DNA of 32,065 bases. It comes from Parcubacteria group bacterium GW2011_GWA2_40_23. GTDB lineage: Bacteria > Patescibacteriota > Patescibacteriia > UBA11705 > JABHMO01. This document shows, piece by piece, positions 23,621-30,444 of this stretch. Made by a program: the position numbers and the translations under genes. The first letter of the stretch is position 1. The number at the start of each line of letters is the position of its first letter. The stretch spans positions 1-32,065 of the forward strand of contig LBYP01000018.1 of assembly GCA_000996245.1 (NCBI GenBank). The letters are read 5' to 3'. The notes below the pieces were generated by a model that was not told the DNA's origin, made no database searches, and saw nothing but the letters and a program-made list of their open reading frames with translations.

Positions 23621-23962
23621 AATTCCATTTCGTTAATTCCAAAGGCCTACGAGCTGCACAAAAATTTGTATCAAGTTCTCAAAACTTTTCCCAAAGGCGA
23701 CAAATACAATTTAGGCAATGAGATAAAACTAAATTCCATCAATTTACTAGAATTATTTTTAGAGGCTGAATCAACACCCAAAGAGTGGAAAATGCCCCTT
23801 TTAAATAAAGCGAACGTCAAACTTTCGATGTTAAAACTATTTATCAGGCTGGCAAACGACCTCGGTATAATAGACCAAAAGACAATGATTAACATTCAAG
23901 AACAACTGCAAGAGGTGGGTCGCATGCTTGGTGGTTGGATAAAATTTCTCACAAAAACATAA
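23612..23962 (+). CDS. avd: DGR accessory variability determinant Avd-like protein
   Basis: 116 residues, normal for Avd. Sequence blocks IPKAYELHKNLYQVLKTFPK, KYNLGNEIKLNSINLLELFL, KANVKLSMLKLFIRLANDLG and LQEVGRMLGGWIKFL give four helices and the basic face expected for the pentameric barrel that binds RT and TR RNA in studied DGRs. It is essential for homing in the Bordetella phage model. Here it is divergent from the RT: its ATG (23612-23614) and the RT start (23618-23620) lie within nine bases, so the promoters and ribosome sites of each must lie inside the other gene. AT-rich like the RT. Confidence 0.88.
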   Translation: MDHNSISLIPKAYELHKNLYQVLKTFPKGDKYNLGNEIKLNSINLLELFLEAESTPKEWKMPLLNKANVKLSMLKLFIRLANDLGIIDQKTMINIQEQLQEVGRMLGGWIKFLTKT

Positions 23963-23964
23963 AA

Positions 23965-23998
23965 GTCCTGAGGTTTATTTCAGAACTTCTATTTTTAC
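23965..23998. terminator. hairpin between avd and the TR
   Basis: AAGTCCTGA pairs with TCAGAACTT with one mismatch; T-rich stretches lie on both sides. It can end both avd (plus) and the TR RNA (minus). Confidence 0.5.
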
Positions 23999-24002
23999 TA
24001 TA

Positions 24003-24131
24003 GACATTTCGGGAGGAAGCCAGAGACCGAACCCCACTGCTTGTTCTGATTGTCGATTCCGTTGTAGTTCAGTTCGAGTTGCTGGTTGATTCTGTTCCAG
24101 TTGAAGTTGAGGCAGAGCGAGAACGAACCTT
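24003..24131 (-). repeat. DGR template repeat (TR)
   Basis: 129 bases aligned without gaps to VR1 (25605-25733). All 17 differences are at T on the plus strand, i.e. at sense-strand adenines, though only 37 of 129 positions are such. In the target frame it would read LNFNWNRINQQLELNYNGID..., with AAC/AAT codons at most variable sites. Confidence 0.97.
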
Positions 24132-24352
24132 ATCCAAAAACATTGCCATATTTCGTCCAAAGCATACCAACAAGATTGGTATGGGTTCCTCTGTGGAATT
24201 AATATGCGATAGACACCCAAAAACGCAGGGCTCTACACTAAAACATGGCAAGCAATGTCTATATTGTAAGAATACTCTTGGAGATTATTATCAAAACTCC
24301 AACGCTGATTTTTACAATCAGAGATTTCGGTGACTAATGTTTTAATATTAGT

Positions 24353-25264
24353 TCAATAACCTACTTTCAAAATCATTATAGCAAATGATAAAAATTTTGT
24401 ATGTAAAAAAATAGAATCGGCCCGCCTCTCATGAGCCCGATCGTCGAGGCCGCTGCAGCTCAGTGCGAGTAGCCGGTAGATGCCGAACCAGTAGAAGCTG
24501 CGGCAGAGCGAGAACACGGCTTTAGGATCATCGCGGTATTCGACCCCAGAGCAGTCGATGTACAACTGGTCATTGCCAGTAATGCGATCCGGATGGGTCA
24601 GCAACAGTATGCCTGTCTCGAATGGTCCAAGACCGAATTCTTCCTGCAAGTAACGCACACGACCGTGACGGATCGACGCACCTGCCCAGCGTTTGCCGAA
24701 CTGAGCATCGAACACGAGGAAGTCTCCAGGTTGACTGGACGCGAGCTGTTGGTAGGCCTGCGCGGTCTTTTCGACCAACCGCATGTGCTCGTCCGTCAAC
24801 TTCTCACCGCGATAGTTGTTGAACTTGTCGCCGTGCAATTTCTTGAGCAACGCGACCACGATCATCAACGCTTCGCCATAGGTATTGGCAATGGCTTGCC
24901 ACTTGGGAATCACGGGGGTGAACTCAGCTTGCGGATGCCTCTTCCCCTTGGCCTGCACCAGACGCTTGACGTGACTGGCGTCCAAACCAGGAAACAACTT
25001 CAACAATTCTCGCGTCTGAGTCCGTGGTGTCCGAAAACGAAAACCATTCTGATAACCGTACATACTTGAGACTCTTTCATCCGCATACGGCAATACAATA
25101 GCGCTTTGAGTCGAACGGCCCTGATCATGAAGGAAATCGTGCAGAAAAGAAACCACGGCACCTTTTTCCCCTTCTGCCCCATTACTGAGACGTTTAATCA
25201 GACGCTCGATCAAAGCAACTTCTCCATCGTTTAAAGAACCTACGTCCACGCTTCGCTGACTCAT
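24353..25264 (-). CDS. DGR target protein 2, with truncated VR
   Basis: About 303 residues from MSQRSVDVGSLNDG; the ATG at 25264 has GGAGG five bases before it, whereas an ATG at 25276 would overlap that site. It is a paralogue of target 1 along the full length (shared YADERV, YGYxxGFRFRTPR, KAKGKRHPQAEFTPV-like, KWQ-IA-TYGEALMIVVALLKKLHGDKF, LVFDAQFGKRWAGASIRHGR, EFGLGP, LLLTHPDRITG). The C-terminal variable domain is of the C-type-lectin-like kind expected for DGR targets. VR2 occupies 24435-24515; after it the sequence jumps into the right half of a terminator like that of target 1, so the last 25 or so residues are encoded by non-VR DNA. GC-rich, with its own promoter. Confidence 0.85.
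   Translation of the reverse strand: MSQRSVDVGSLNDGEVALIERLIKRLSNGAEGEKGAVVSFLHDFLHDQGRSTQSAIVLPYADERVSSMYGYQNGFRFRTPRTQTRELLKLFPGLDASHVKRLVQAKGKRHPQAEFTPVIPKWQAIANTYGEALMIVVALLKKLHGDKFNNYRGEKLTDEHMRLVEKTAQAYQQLASSQPGDFLVFDAQFGKRWAGASIRHGRVRYLQEEFGLGPFETGILLLTHPDRITGNDQLYIDCSGVEYRDDPKAVFSLCRSFYWFGIYRLLALSCSGLDDRAHERRADSIFLHTKFLSFAIMILKVGY
24435..24515 (-). repeat. DGR variable repeat 2 (VR2), truncated
   Basis: 81 bases aligned to TR 24044-24124: 20 differences, 19 at sense adenines and one A-to-C on the plus strand (TR 24110). The TR part 24003-24043, which corresponds to the 3' end of the VR, is missing. Confidence 0.9.
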
Positions 25265-25276
25265 ATCAGCCTCCAT

Positions 25277-25424
25277 AGCTCCGACGATTTACTCCGCCGT
25301 TAAGCCCTGCCCTTAACTCAAGGACAGAAAAATTAAGATAACTTATTACCTTAACTTTTCTATACTCGGACATTAGATATTAGCTAAAATTATTGTTCAT
25401 GTCAATGGCGACTACTTTCACCAT
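25277..25424. promoter_or_regulatory. leader and promoter of target 2
   Basis: Minus-strand TTGACA (25400-25405), 17-base spacer, TAATAT (25377-25382) gives a leader of about 105 bases before the ATG at 25264. A CCTG...CAGG-type hairpin could form in it. Nothing else is recognised here. Confidence 0.8.
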
Positions 25425-25506
25425 TAGCGTAATGTCAAATAATTATTGGATCCTACGCCGACGTATTATTATGTAAATCTTATCATAATGACTTTAAATT
25501 ACAACG
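25425..25506. repeat. 82-bp direct repeat, copy B (RT 3'-end remnant)
   Basis: Carries the last codons of an RT gene (RCNLKSL then TGA on the minus strand) and downstream tail, directly joined to the terminator of target 1. Its hairpin arms have lost pairing relative to copy A. Confidence 0.9.
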
Positions 25507-25509
25507 CTA

Positions 25510-25549
25510 TAAAAATAGAACCGGCCCGCCTCTGGTGAGAGGCGGGCCG
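25510..25549 (-). terminator. terminator of target 1
   Basis: CGGCCCGCCTCT and AGAGGCGGGCCG form a perfect 12-bp stem around GGTG, followed on the minus strand by a T-rich run. A GGGGAC-TAG-GTCCCC hairpin (25562-25576) precedes it. Confidence 0.9.
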
Positions 25550-25584
25550 ATAAGGAACAAGGGGGACTAGGTCCCCAAGAAAGT

Positions 25585-26478
25585 TCAAGCAGACAAGGGT
25601 CGAGGACATTGCGGGAGGAAGCCAGAGACCGAACCCCACTGCCGGTTCTGAGGGCCGATCCCGTGGTAGCGCAGTACGAGTTGCTGGTTGATACCGCTCC
25701 AGAAGAAGTAGAGGCAGAGCGAGAACGAACCTTTAGGATCATCTCGGTACTCGCACCCAGCGCAGTCGATGTACAACTGGTCAATGCCAGTAATGCGATC
25801 CGGATGCGTCAAGAGCAGAATGCCGACCTCGTATGGTCCGAGACCGAACTCTTCCTCCAAATACCGCACACGACCATGGCGGATCGATGCACCTGCCCAG
25901 CGCTTGCCGAACTGGGCATCGAAGACGAGGAAATCTCCAGGTTGGCTGGCACCGAGCTGTTGGTAGGCCAGCGTGGTCTTTTCGATGAGCTGGACATGCG
26001 CATCCGTCAGCTTTTCACCGCGATAGTTGTTGAACTTGTCGCCGTGCAACTTCTTGAGCAAGGCGACCACGATCATCAACGCTTCGCCATAGGTCTTGGC
26101 AATGGATTGCCACTTAGGAACCACGGGCGTGAACTCAGCTTGCGGATGCCTCTTTCCCTTGGCCTTGACCAAGCTTTTGACATGACTGGCGTCCAGCTGA
26201 GGGAATAGTTCCCGCAGACTCTGGACTTGCGCACGTGGCGTGCGGAAACGGAATCCCGAAGGATAGCCGAAACTGCTTGCAACTCGTTCGTCCGCATACG
26301 GCAGTATTGCCGAGATCTGCACGAGGTCGAACGGATTACGATGCTCGAGAAATGCTCGAAGTTGGTTTTCCGTCAAACCTTTCAACGGATCCTTGGCTCC
26401 TGCCTTGAGCTGTTTCATCAGCTCTTCCAGCAACCCGAACGGCGTGCCGTCCGAATCACCGACAACCACGGTATTCAT
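25585..26478 (-). CDS. DGR target protein 1, with complete VR
   Basis: 297 residues, ATG with GGAGG 7 bases upstream. Same architecture as target 2: N-terminal 90 residues specific, shared middle domain (FGYPSGFRFRTPR, KAKGKRHPQAEFTPVVPKW, TYGEALMIVVALLKKLHGDK, LVFDAQFGKRWAGAS) and a C-terminal variable domain beginning near CAGCEYRDDPKGSFSLC. VR1 covers about residues 249-291, ending QWGSVSGFLPQC, a C-type-lectin-like fold end. Compared with the TR translation, Asn codons became Tyr, Phe, Ser, Arg, His and Pro. No signal peptide or membrane helix is seen, so location is unclear. It lies 28 bases downstream of yvcK on the same strand. Confidence 0.9.
   Translation of the reverse strand: MNTVVVGDSDGTPFGLLEELMKQLKAGAKDPLKGLTENQLRAFLEHRNPFDLVQISAILPYADERVASSFGYPSGFRFRTPRAQVQSLRELFPQLDASHVKSLVKAKGKRHPQAEFTPVVPKWQSIAKTYGEALMIVVALLKKLHGDKFNNYRGEKLTDAHVQLIEKTTLAYQQLGASQPGDFLVFDAQFGKRWAGASIRHGRVRYLEEEFGLGPYEVGILLLTHPDRITGIDQLYIDCAGCEYRDDPKGSFSLCLYFFWSGINQQLVLRYHGIGPQNRQWGSVSGFLPQCPRPLSA
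25605..25733 (-). repeat. DGR variable repeat 1 (VR1)
   Basis: 129-base gap-free match to the TR (offset 1602). The invariant 3' part (25605-25642 on the plus strand) has one difference and is the likely initiation-of-homing region; variation concentrates at 25643-25710. Confidence 0.97.
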
Positions 26479-26506
26479 GGCTGTCCTCCTTCTGTCACGA
26501 CGTATC

Positions 26507-27454
26507 CTACTCTAAAATTAACGTTTTAAAAACATTCTCCAGCTTTTTCATATCATGTCTCGCCAGCGGCCCCTCTGACAAAAGCTCAGCTGAAATTATC
26601 CTTTCGTCTTTTTGATTGGGATCAAAACTAACAACCTCAGCTTTTTCTGATTTATACTTTTGTTTTAACTCCACAGAGACAAATTCATTGTTGGCCAGGA
26701 TTAAATCAAACTTGCGACCCAGATATTTCTCGACAACATCGACAATCTCCGCTCCCGACAAACCCGACGTCTCGCCGTGCTTAGTCATGATATTAGAAAT
26801 ATAAATCAATTTTGCTTTAGTCGATTGGATAGCTTCTTTAACTCCGGGAACAAGAAAATTCGGCGTGATGCTGGTATAAATATCACCAGGACCAATAATA
26901 ATGAAATCCGCGGACTCGAGGACTGTGACAACCGGAGGATAGACTGAAAGAGCGACTGAGTGCGGCACTAAAAATGTTCTTTTTATTCTCGCCCGACTAT
27001 CTTGCTTAACAATATCAATTACCGTTTCACCAAAAATAAATTGACCATCTTCAAGCTCTGCACCAAGAGTTGCTTTATCAGTTGTCACTGGCAAGACTGA
27101 ACCTTTAACTTTAAGTATTTTGCTGAATGCTTTGACAGCTTCTGGGAAATCGCCACTTAAATATTGAGACATAAAGGTTAAAAGAAGATTGCCAGCATTG
27201 TGTTTGGATAATTTCGCATTATCTTCGAACCGTGTTTGTAAAATTTCGCGCGCTTCTTTGTATGGTGAAAGTGCAATTAAACATTTGAGGATGTCTCCAG
27301 GGGGCAAAACACCATACTCGTCGCGTAATTGACCAGTACTGCCACCATTGTCAGCCATGGAAACAATTGCTGTTAAATCAATATCTAAATTCTTCAATGC
27401 TGAAAGCAAAGTAAATTGTCCTGTGCCACCGCCAATTGTTACAATCTTTTTCAT
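26507..27454 (-). CDS. yvcK: YvcK/CofD-like gluconeogenesis factor
   Basis: 315 residues. The N-terminus has the family's IGGGTGQFTLLSALKN and SMADNGGSTGQLRDEYGVLPPGD; later INAGNLL-like HNAGNLLLTFMSQY, SADFIIIGPGDIYTSITPNF and LIYISNIMTKHGETSGLSG. YvcK binds UDP-sugars and in Bacillus and mycobacteria supports cell-wall synthesis through GlmM/GlmU/GlmS regulation; CofD relatives make F420. No F420 genes are near, and a sugar nucleotidyltransferase gene lies just upstream, which favours the YvcK reading. No Shine-Dalgarno; a palindromic repeat lies in the spacer before it. Confidence 0.92.
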   Translation of the reverse strand: MKKIVTIGGGTGQFTLLSALKNLDIDLTAIVSMADNGGSTGQLRDEYGVLPPGDILKCLIALSPYKEAREILQTRFEDNAKLSKHNAGNLLLTFMSQYLSGDFPEAVKAFSKILKVKGSVLPVTTDKATLGAELEDGQFIFGETVIDIVKQDSRARIKRTFLVPHSVALSVYPPVVTVLESADFIIIGPGDIYTSITPNFLVPGVKEAIQSTKAKLIYISNIMTKHGETSGLSGAEIVDVVEKYLGRKFDLILANNEFVSVELKQKYKSEKAEVVSFDPNQKDERIISAELLSEGPLARHDMKKLENVFKTLILE

Positions 27455-27477
27455 AGGTTACGAATTATCGCACGTAG

Positions 27478-27525
27478 CGTCATTGCGAGAGCGCTCTGAG
27501 CAGACTCGAAGCAATCTCCGATGTG
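27478..27525. repeat. GTCATTGCGAG...GCAATCTC repeat
   Basis: CATTGCGAG and CGAAGCAATCTC flank GAGCGCTC; GCAC/GTGC close the stem. It is the short standard form of which 140-265 and 8012-8185 may be derived. Confidence 0.7.
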
Positions 27526-27555
27526 CTCCAATAATGAATTAAATACCTCTTACTT

Positions 27556-28287
27556 TTATCCCAACAACTTCCCCACCAACTCCAACTGCTCCTTTGTATT
27601 AATTCCGAGGCATTCAATTGGATCTAATTTCTCCGACGGAATCTTTTCTCCTTGTTTGACGGCCATTTCGACAAGATCAGTTAAATAATATTCTTTTTGT
27701 TGATTTGTATTTTGAAGTTTATCGATATTTTCCCAAAGCCACTCTGAATCAAAGCAATAATAGCCGGGATTTACTTCTAAAATTTGTTTTTCAGATTCAA
27801 AACAGTCTTTAAGTTCACGGATAGCCACGATTTGATCATCATCATTTCGCAAAATACGACCGTAAGCATAAAAACCTTCACGCCATTCATCAAAATCTAT
27901 GACTTCTGTCGTTAACATTGAAACATACGCCTGCTCTTTTTCGTAAAGATTAAAAAGAGTTTGAATCGTCTCTGGGCTAACGAGTGGATGATCGCCGTAA
28001 AGAACGACGATTGGTCCTCGAAAGTCCTTCAACAACTCTTTAGCTGAAGCAACGGCGTGTCCAGTGCCGAGTTGTTCAGTTTGGATGGCATAGTCAACTC
28101 GATCACCAAGTTGCTTTTTGACTTGCTCCGCGCCGAAGCCAATAACAACGATTGGCCGGCCGACGATATGGGAGATTAGATGTTCAATCATAGGTCGGCC
28201 GGCCAGTTCTAACAAAACTTTCGGTTTGTCGACCGCTCCAATGCGAGTTCCCTTGCCAGCTGCGAGGATAATTATTTTACCTTCCAT
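27556..28287 (-). CDS. sugar nucleotidyltransferase, GlmU N-terminal domain-like
   Basis: 243 residues, one Rossmann-like nucleotidyltransferase domain. The G-X-G-T-R-x6-P-K signature is LAAGKGTRIGAVDKPKVLLEL (residues about 8-28), with QLGTGHAVASA and VVLYGDHPLVSPETIQTL as in UDP-GlcNAc pyrophosphorylases. The left-handed beta-helix acetyltransferase part of bifunctional GlmU is missing, which is normal in some CPR and archaea. It overlaps the upstream Nudix gene by 11 bases. A role in envelope sugar supply is inferred. Confidence 0.88.
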   Translation of the reverse strand: MEGKIIILAAGKGTRIGAVDKPKVLLELAGRPMIEHLISHIVGRPIVVIGFGAEQVKKQLGDRVDYAIQTEQLGTGHAVASAKELLKDFRGPIVVLYGDHPLVSPETIQTLFNLYEKEQAYVSMLTTEVIDFDEWREGFYAYGRILRNDDDQIVAIRELKDCFESEKQILEVNPGYYCFDSEWLWENIDKLQNTNQQKEYYLTDLVEMAVKQGEKIPSEKLDPIECLGINTKEQLELVGKLLG

Positions 28288-28792
28288 AGATATTCTTTTT
28301 ATAATATTCCAAAGCTTCCCAAAGTAATGGCTGGCATTCTTCCTGTTTTAATTCCAAAGGATTAATCCAAACAGGAACTTGAGATTCTTCATCTTCTATT
28401 TCTGCTTGTGTCTTTAGTTTAAAGCTTAATGGCTGACAAAGATAAAAATGGCAATGGCAGTAATATGATTCATCGATATTTGAATCGAATTTCGGTTGAT
28501 AATTGAAAAACGATTCTTTAAAAAAGAAATGATTTCCAATTTTTATTTCTAAACCAGTTTCCTCCATAATCTCCCGTTGCAGACCATCAGCCAGTGTTTC
28601 GTTGATTGTTATTCCATCTTCATTAAAGATGTTTACTCCACCACCTGGAACAAAATATTTATTACTGGAACTGATTTTCGCAACAAGAATTTTCCCCTCA
28701 TGTTCAATAAAACCATAAGCACTAGCCCGGGAAACAAGGTCATTTTTACTTTTTAAAATCTTAGTTCCATAAATTGTGTCGCATTCTATCAT
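28277..28792 (-). CDS. Nudix hydrolase
   Basis: About 171 residues from MIECDTIYGTKI. An ATG 42 bases upstream would put an extra 14 residues (NPASRERRGNSEN) inside a CCCCGCTTCTCGCGAGAGGCGGGG-like hairpin, so it is rejected. The Nudix box is GGGVN...ETLADGLQREIMEETGLEI, with an insertion of a few residues between the glycine and the first glutamate. Such enzymes hydrolyse nucleoside diphosphate derivatives; the substrate is unknown. It is translationally coupled to the nucleotidyltransferase gene by overlap. Confidence 0.88.
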   Translation of the reverse strand: MIECDTIYGTKILKSKNDLVSRASAYGFIEHEGKILVAKISSSNKYFVPGGGVNIFNEDGITINETLADGLQREIMEETGLEIKIGNHFFFKESFFNYQPKFDSNIDESYYCHCHFYLCQPLSFKLKTQAEIEDEESQVPVWINPLELKQEECQPLLWEALEYYKKNIYGR

Positions 28793-28847
28793 ATTCTCGC
28801 TATTCCCCCGCCTCTCGCGAGAAGCGGGGTTCATTATTTTTTATTCG

Positions 28848-29555
28848 TTATTCTTGCTTTATTGTTTTATTGCTTTCTTGATTATCCCCTTCCTGCTCTG
28901 CCTTAACCTTCATATCCAATTCCCAAATTTCTTTTTGATTTTTATAAACCACATAAAAAAGTCCTAATGTTGTAAAAATAAAAATAAATGGGATTAACGT
29001 AGTAAGGAATGTTCTGTCTGCTAAAATATTTAGGACATAAACTATTATAAACGCAATACGCGCTTCAGTTGGTCCAATTCCTAAGTGTGCTATTTTAAAA
29101 TTATTTGTAGCCGCAAAGCGCAAATATGAATCCATCATATACCCTACCAAAATAGCAAAAAGAAAAAACAAAAATAAGTTATATTTAAACGGCAGAATAA
29201 ACCAAAAACTGATTAAAACTGAACATAAAAATACATAATCCAAAAAATGATCTGCATAAAAACCCCATTTAATTAGTCCCGTGTTTCTTTTTCTACCAAC
29301 TGCTCCGTCAAACAAGTCTGTAACATATTGAAGGAGCACACAAACTGCAGCACCCCAAAGCCATTGTATATTGAATGTAGCCAAATAACCAAAAAGAACG
29401 ATAAGCAAGCTCCAAAGAATAGTTGAATAAGTCAGATGGTACGTTTCAATACACTTAGGAATCTTATCGACATACTTTATCACAAACCATTTTTCAAAAC
29501 GAGACAAAAACGATTGATATTTCTCTCCTGCCCCACCAAACTTTTCTGCTGTCAT
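28848..29555 (-). CDS. CDP-alcohol phosphatidyltransferase-family membrane protein
   Basis: 235 residues, about five or six hydrophobic segments. The catalytic motif is DLFDGAVGRKRNTGLIKWGF followed by YADHFLDY, matching D-x2-D-G-x2-(A)R-x8-G-x3-D-x3-D with G for the usual A before R. The family joins CDP-diacylglycerol or CDP-alcohols to an alcohol acceptor in phospholipid synthesis. The C-terminus is a Glu/Lys-rich tail (VKAEQEGDNQESNKTIKQE). It starts 3 bases after the methyltransferase stop. The substrate cannot be told. Confidence 0.85.
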   Translation of the reverse strand: MTAEKFGGAGEKYQSFLSRFEKWFVIKYVDKIPKCIETYHLTYSTILWSLLIVLFGYLATFNIQWLWGAAVCVLLQYVTDLFDGAVGRKRNTGLIKWGFYADHFLDYVFLCSVLISFWFILPFKYNLFLFFLFAILVGYMMDSYLRFAATNNFKIAHLGIGPTEARIAFIIVYVLNILADRTFLTTLIPFIFIFTTLGLFYVVYKNQKEIWELDMKVKAEQEGDNQESNKTIKQE

Positions 29556-29558
29556 AAA

Positions 29559-30101
29559 TTAAATGTGATAAATAAAAATTCTACTTAAATTCTTATTGGT
29601 TTCATTTGTATAAATAATTTCTGGTTCGCCCCACTCTTTAATCGCAAAAGCAAATGAAATAACTTTTGTTCCTGGCTTTAGTTCTTTATCAAATTTTTTC
29701 CGCAGACTGCTCAGACAATCTTCAAGCAAATAACAGAACACTACATTATATTTTTCTAAATTGATGCGATTAAAATTTTTGTAAATGACTCGAGAGCGCG
29801 ATTTCACTAATGAATTGATAACTTGAGCTTTAAGATAGGCCCAAAAATTTATTTCATAACCTTCCAATTTTCTAACACCTTGTTTTTCAAACAAGCGAAG
29901 AACTCGTCCATCACCGCAACCTAAATCAACCACGTAATCCTTCTCTTCCAGTTTGATGTACTTCTGAACCAAGGCCAATTGCTTTTTAGTCAAAGGTACA
30001 AAAGGAACCCATTTGGCTCTTAATAAACCAACAAAGGTCGCAATATTCCACAAAGCGAGCGGGAAAAGAATGATGAAGATAAGAATATAACCCCAAATCA
30101 T
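29559..30101 (-). CDS. membrane-anchored class I SAM methyltransferase
   Basis: 180 residues. An N-terminal hydrophobic helix (YILIFIILFPLALWNIATFVGLL) is followed by YVVDLGCGDGRVLRLFEKQG (motif I, near residue 56) and EGYEINFWAYLKAQ (motif II acidic). VVFCYLLEDCL fits motif IV. Homologues with this N-terminal anchor are common in CPR and uncharacterised. First gene of the operon-like run to yvcK. No strong promoter was identified between it and the rRNA terminator at 30144-30183. Confidence 0.85.
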   Translation of the reverse strand: MIWGYILIFIILFPLALWNIATFVGLLRAKWVPFVPLTKKQLALVQKYIKLEEKDYVVDLGCGDGRVLRLFEKQGVRKLEGYEINFWAYLKAQVINSLVKSRSRVIYKNFNRINLEKYNVVFCYLLEDCLSSLRKKFDKELKPGTKVISFAFAIKEWGEPEIIYTNETNKNLSRIFIYHI

Positions 30102-30143
30102 ATGGTAAATCGTCTTAATTTTAGCACTTTAGCTAGATTTAGT

Positions 30144-30183
30144 AAAAAATACCCAGCACTACAGACGATGTCTGAGTGCTGGG
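30144..30183 (-). terminator. terminator of the rRNA operon
   Basis: CCCAGCACT-CAGAC (30152-30166) pairs with GTCTG-AGTGCTGGG (30170-30183), followed on the minus strand by ATTTTTT. CTTGCCC precedes it as in the 7951 and 15228 hairpins. Confidence 0.85.
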
Positions 30184-30223
30184 CAAGTCCTTCCATAAAT
30201 TTAATAAAAAAAGAGAGACAAGG

Positions 30224-30332
30224 TCCTGGCGACGTCCTACTTTCCCACTGAGTAGTATCATCGGGGCTGCAAGGCTTAACTGCTGTGTTCGGGATGGGAA
30301 CAGGTGTGGCCCTTGCGCTAGAATCACCAGGA
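30224..30332 (-). rRNA. rrf: 5S ribosomal RNA
   Basis: Terminal helix TCCTGGTGA/TCGCCAGGA, and the conserved CCCATCCCGAACACAG and TAGTA regions, identify it. Complementary flanks (GAGACAA with TTGTCTC) extend the terminal helix, and a seven-T run follows the 3' flank. Confidence 0.95.
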
Positions 30333-30444
30333 CTTTGTCTCCCTTTAAAAGAAACAAAGATCCTTGCCCCGCACTCAACCCACTGGTTGTAGTGCGGGGA
30401 ATATAGATATACGTAACGAAGTCATGCAATATTAGCATTATAGT
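30333..30444. other. 23S-5S spacer
   Basis: No tRNA. A hairpin pairs CCCCGCACT...CAACC with GGTTG...AGTGCGGGG (about 30369-30401). Confidence 0.7.

Larger units (their letters stand above)
23965..24366 (-). ncRNA. template-repeat RNA (TR transcript), boundaries approximate
   Basis: Minus-strand TGCTATAAT (24375-24383, extended -10) precedes an approximately 400-base non-coding stretch holding the TR and ending in the hairpin at 23965-23998. Upstream of the TR a hairpin CATACCAA...TTGGTATG (24164-24184) is visible. Limits are inferred. Confidence 0.5.

Noticed and set aside
23975-24220. Open frame through the TR
   Set aside because: It is not in the target frame, and the TR acts as RNA; no RBS or conserved residues.
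25609-26208. 199-residue plus-strand frame opposite target 1
   Set aside because: Antisense shadow; the coding direction is set by the RBS, terminator, paralogy and TR/VR polarity.
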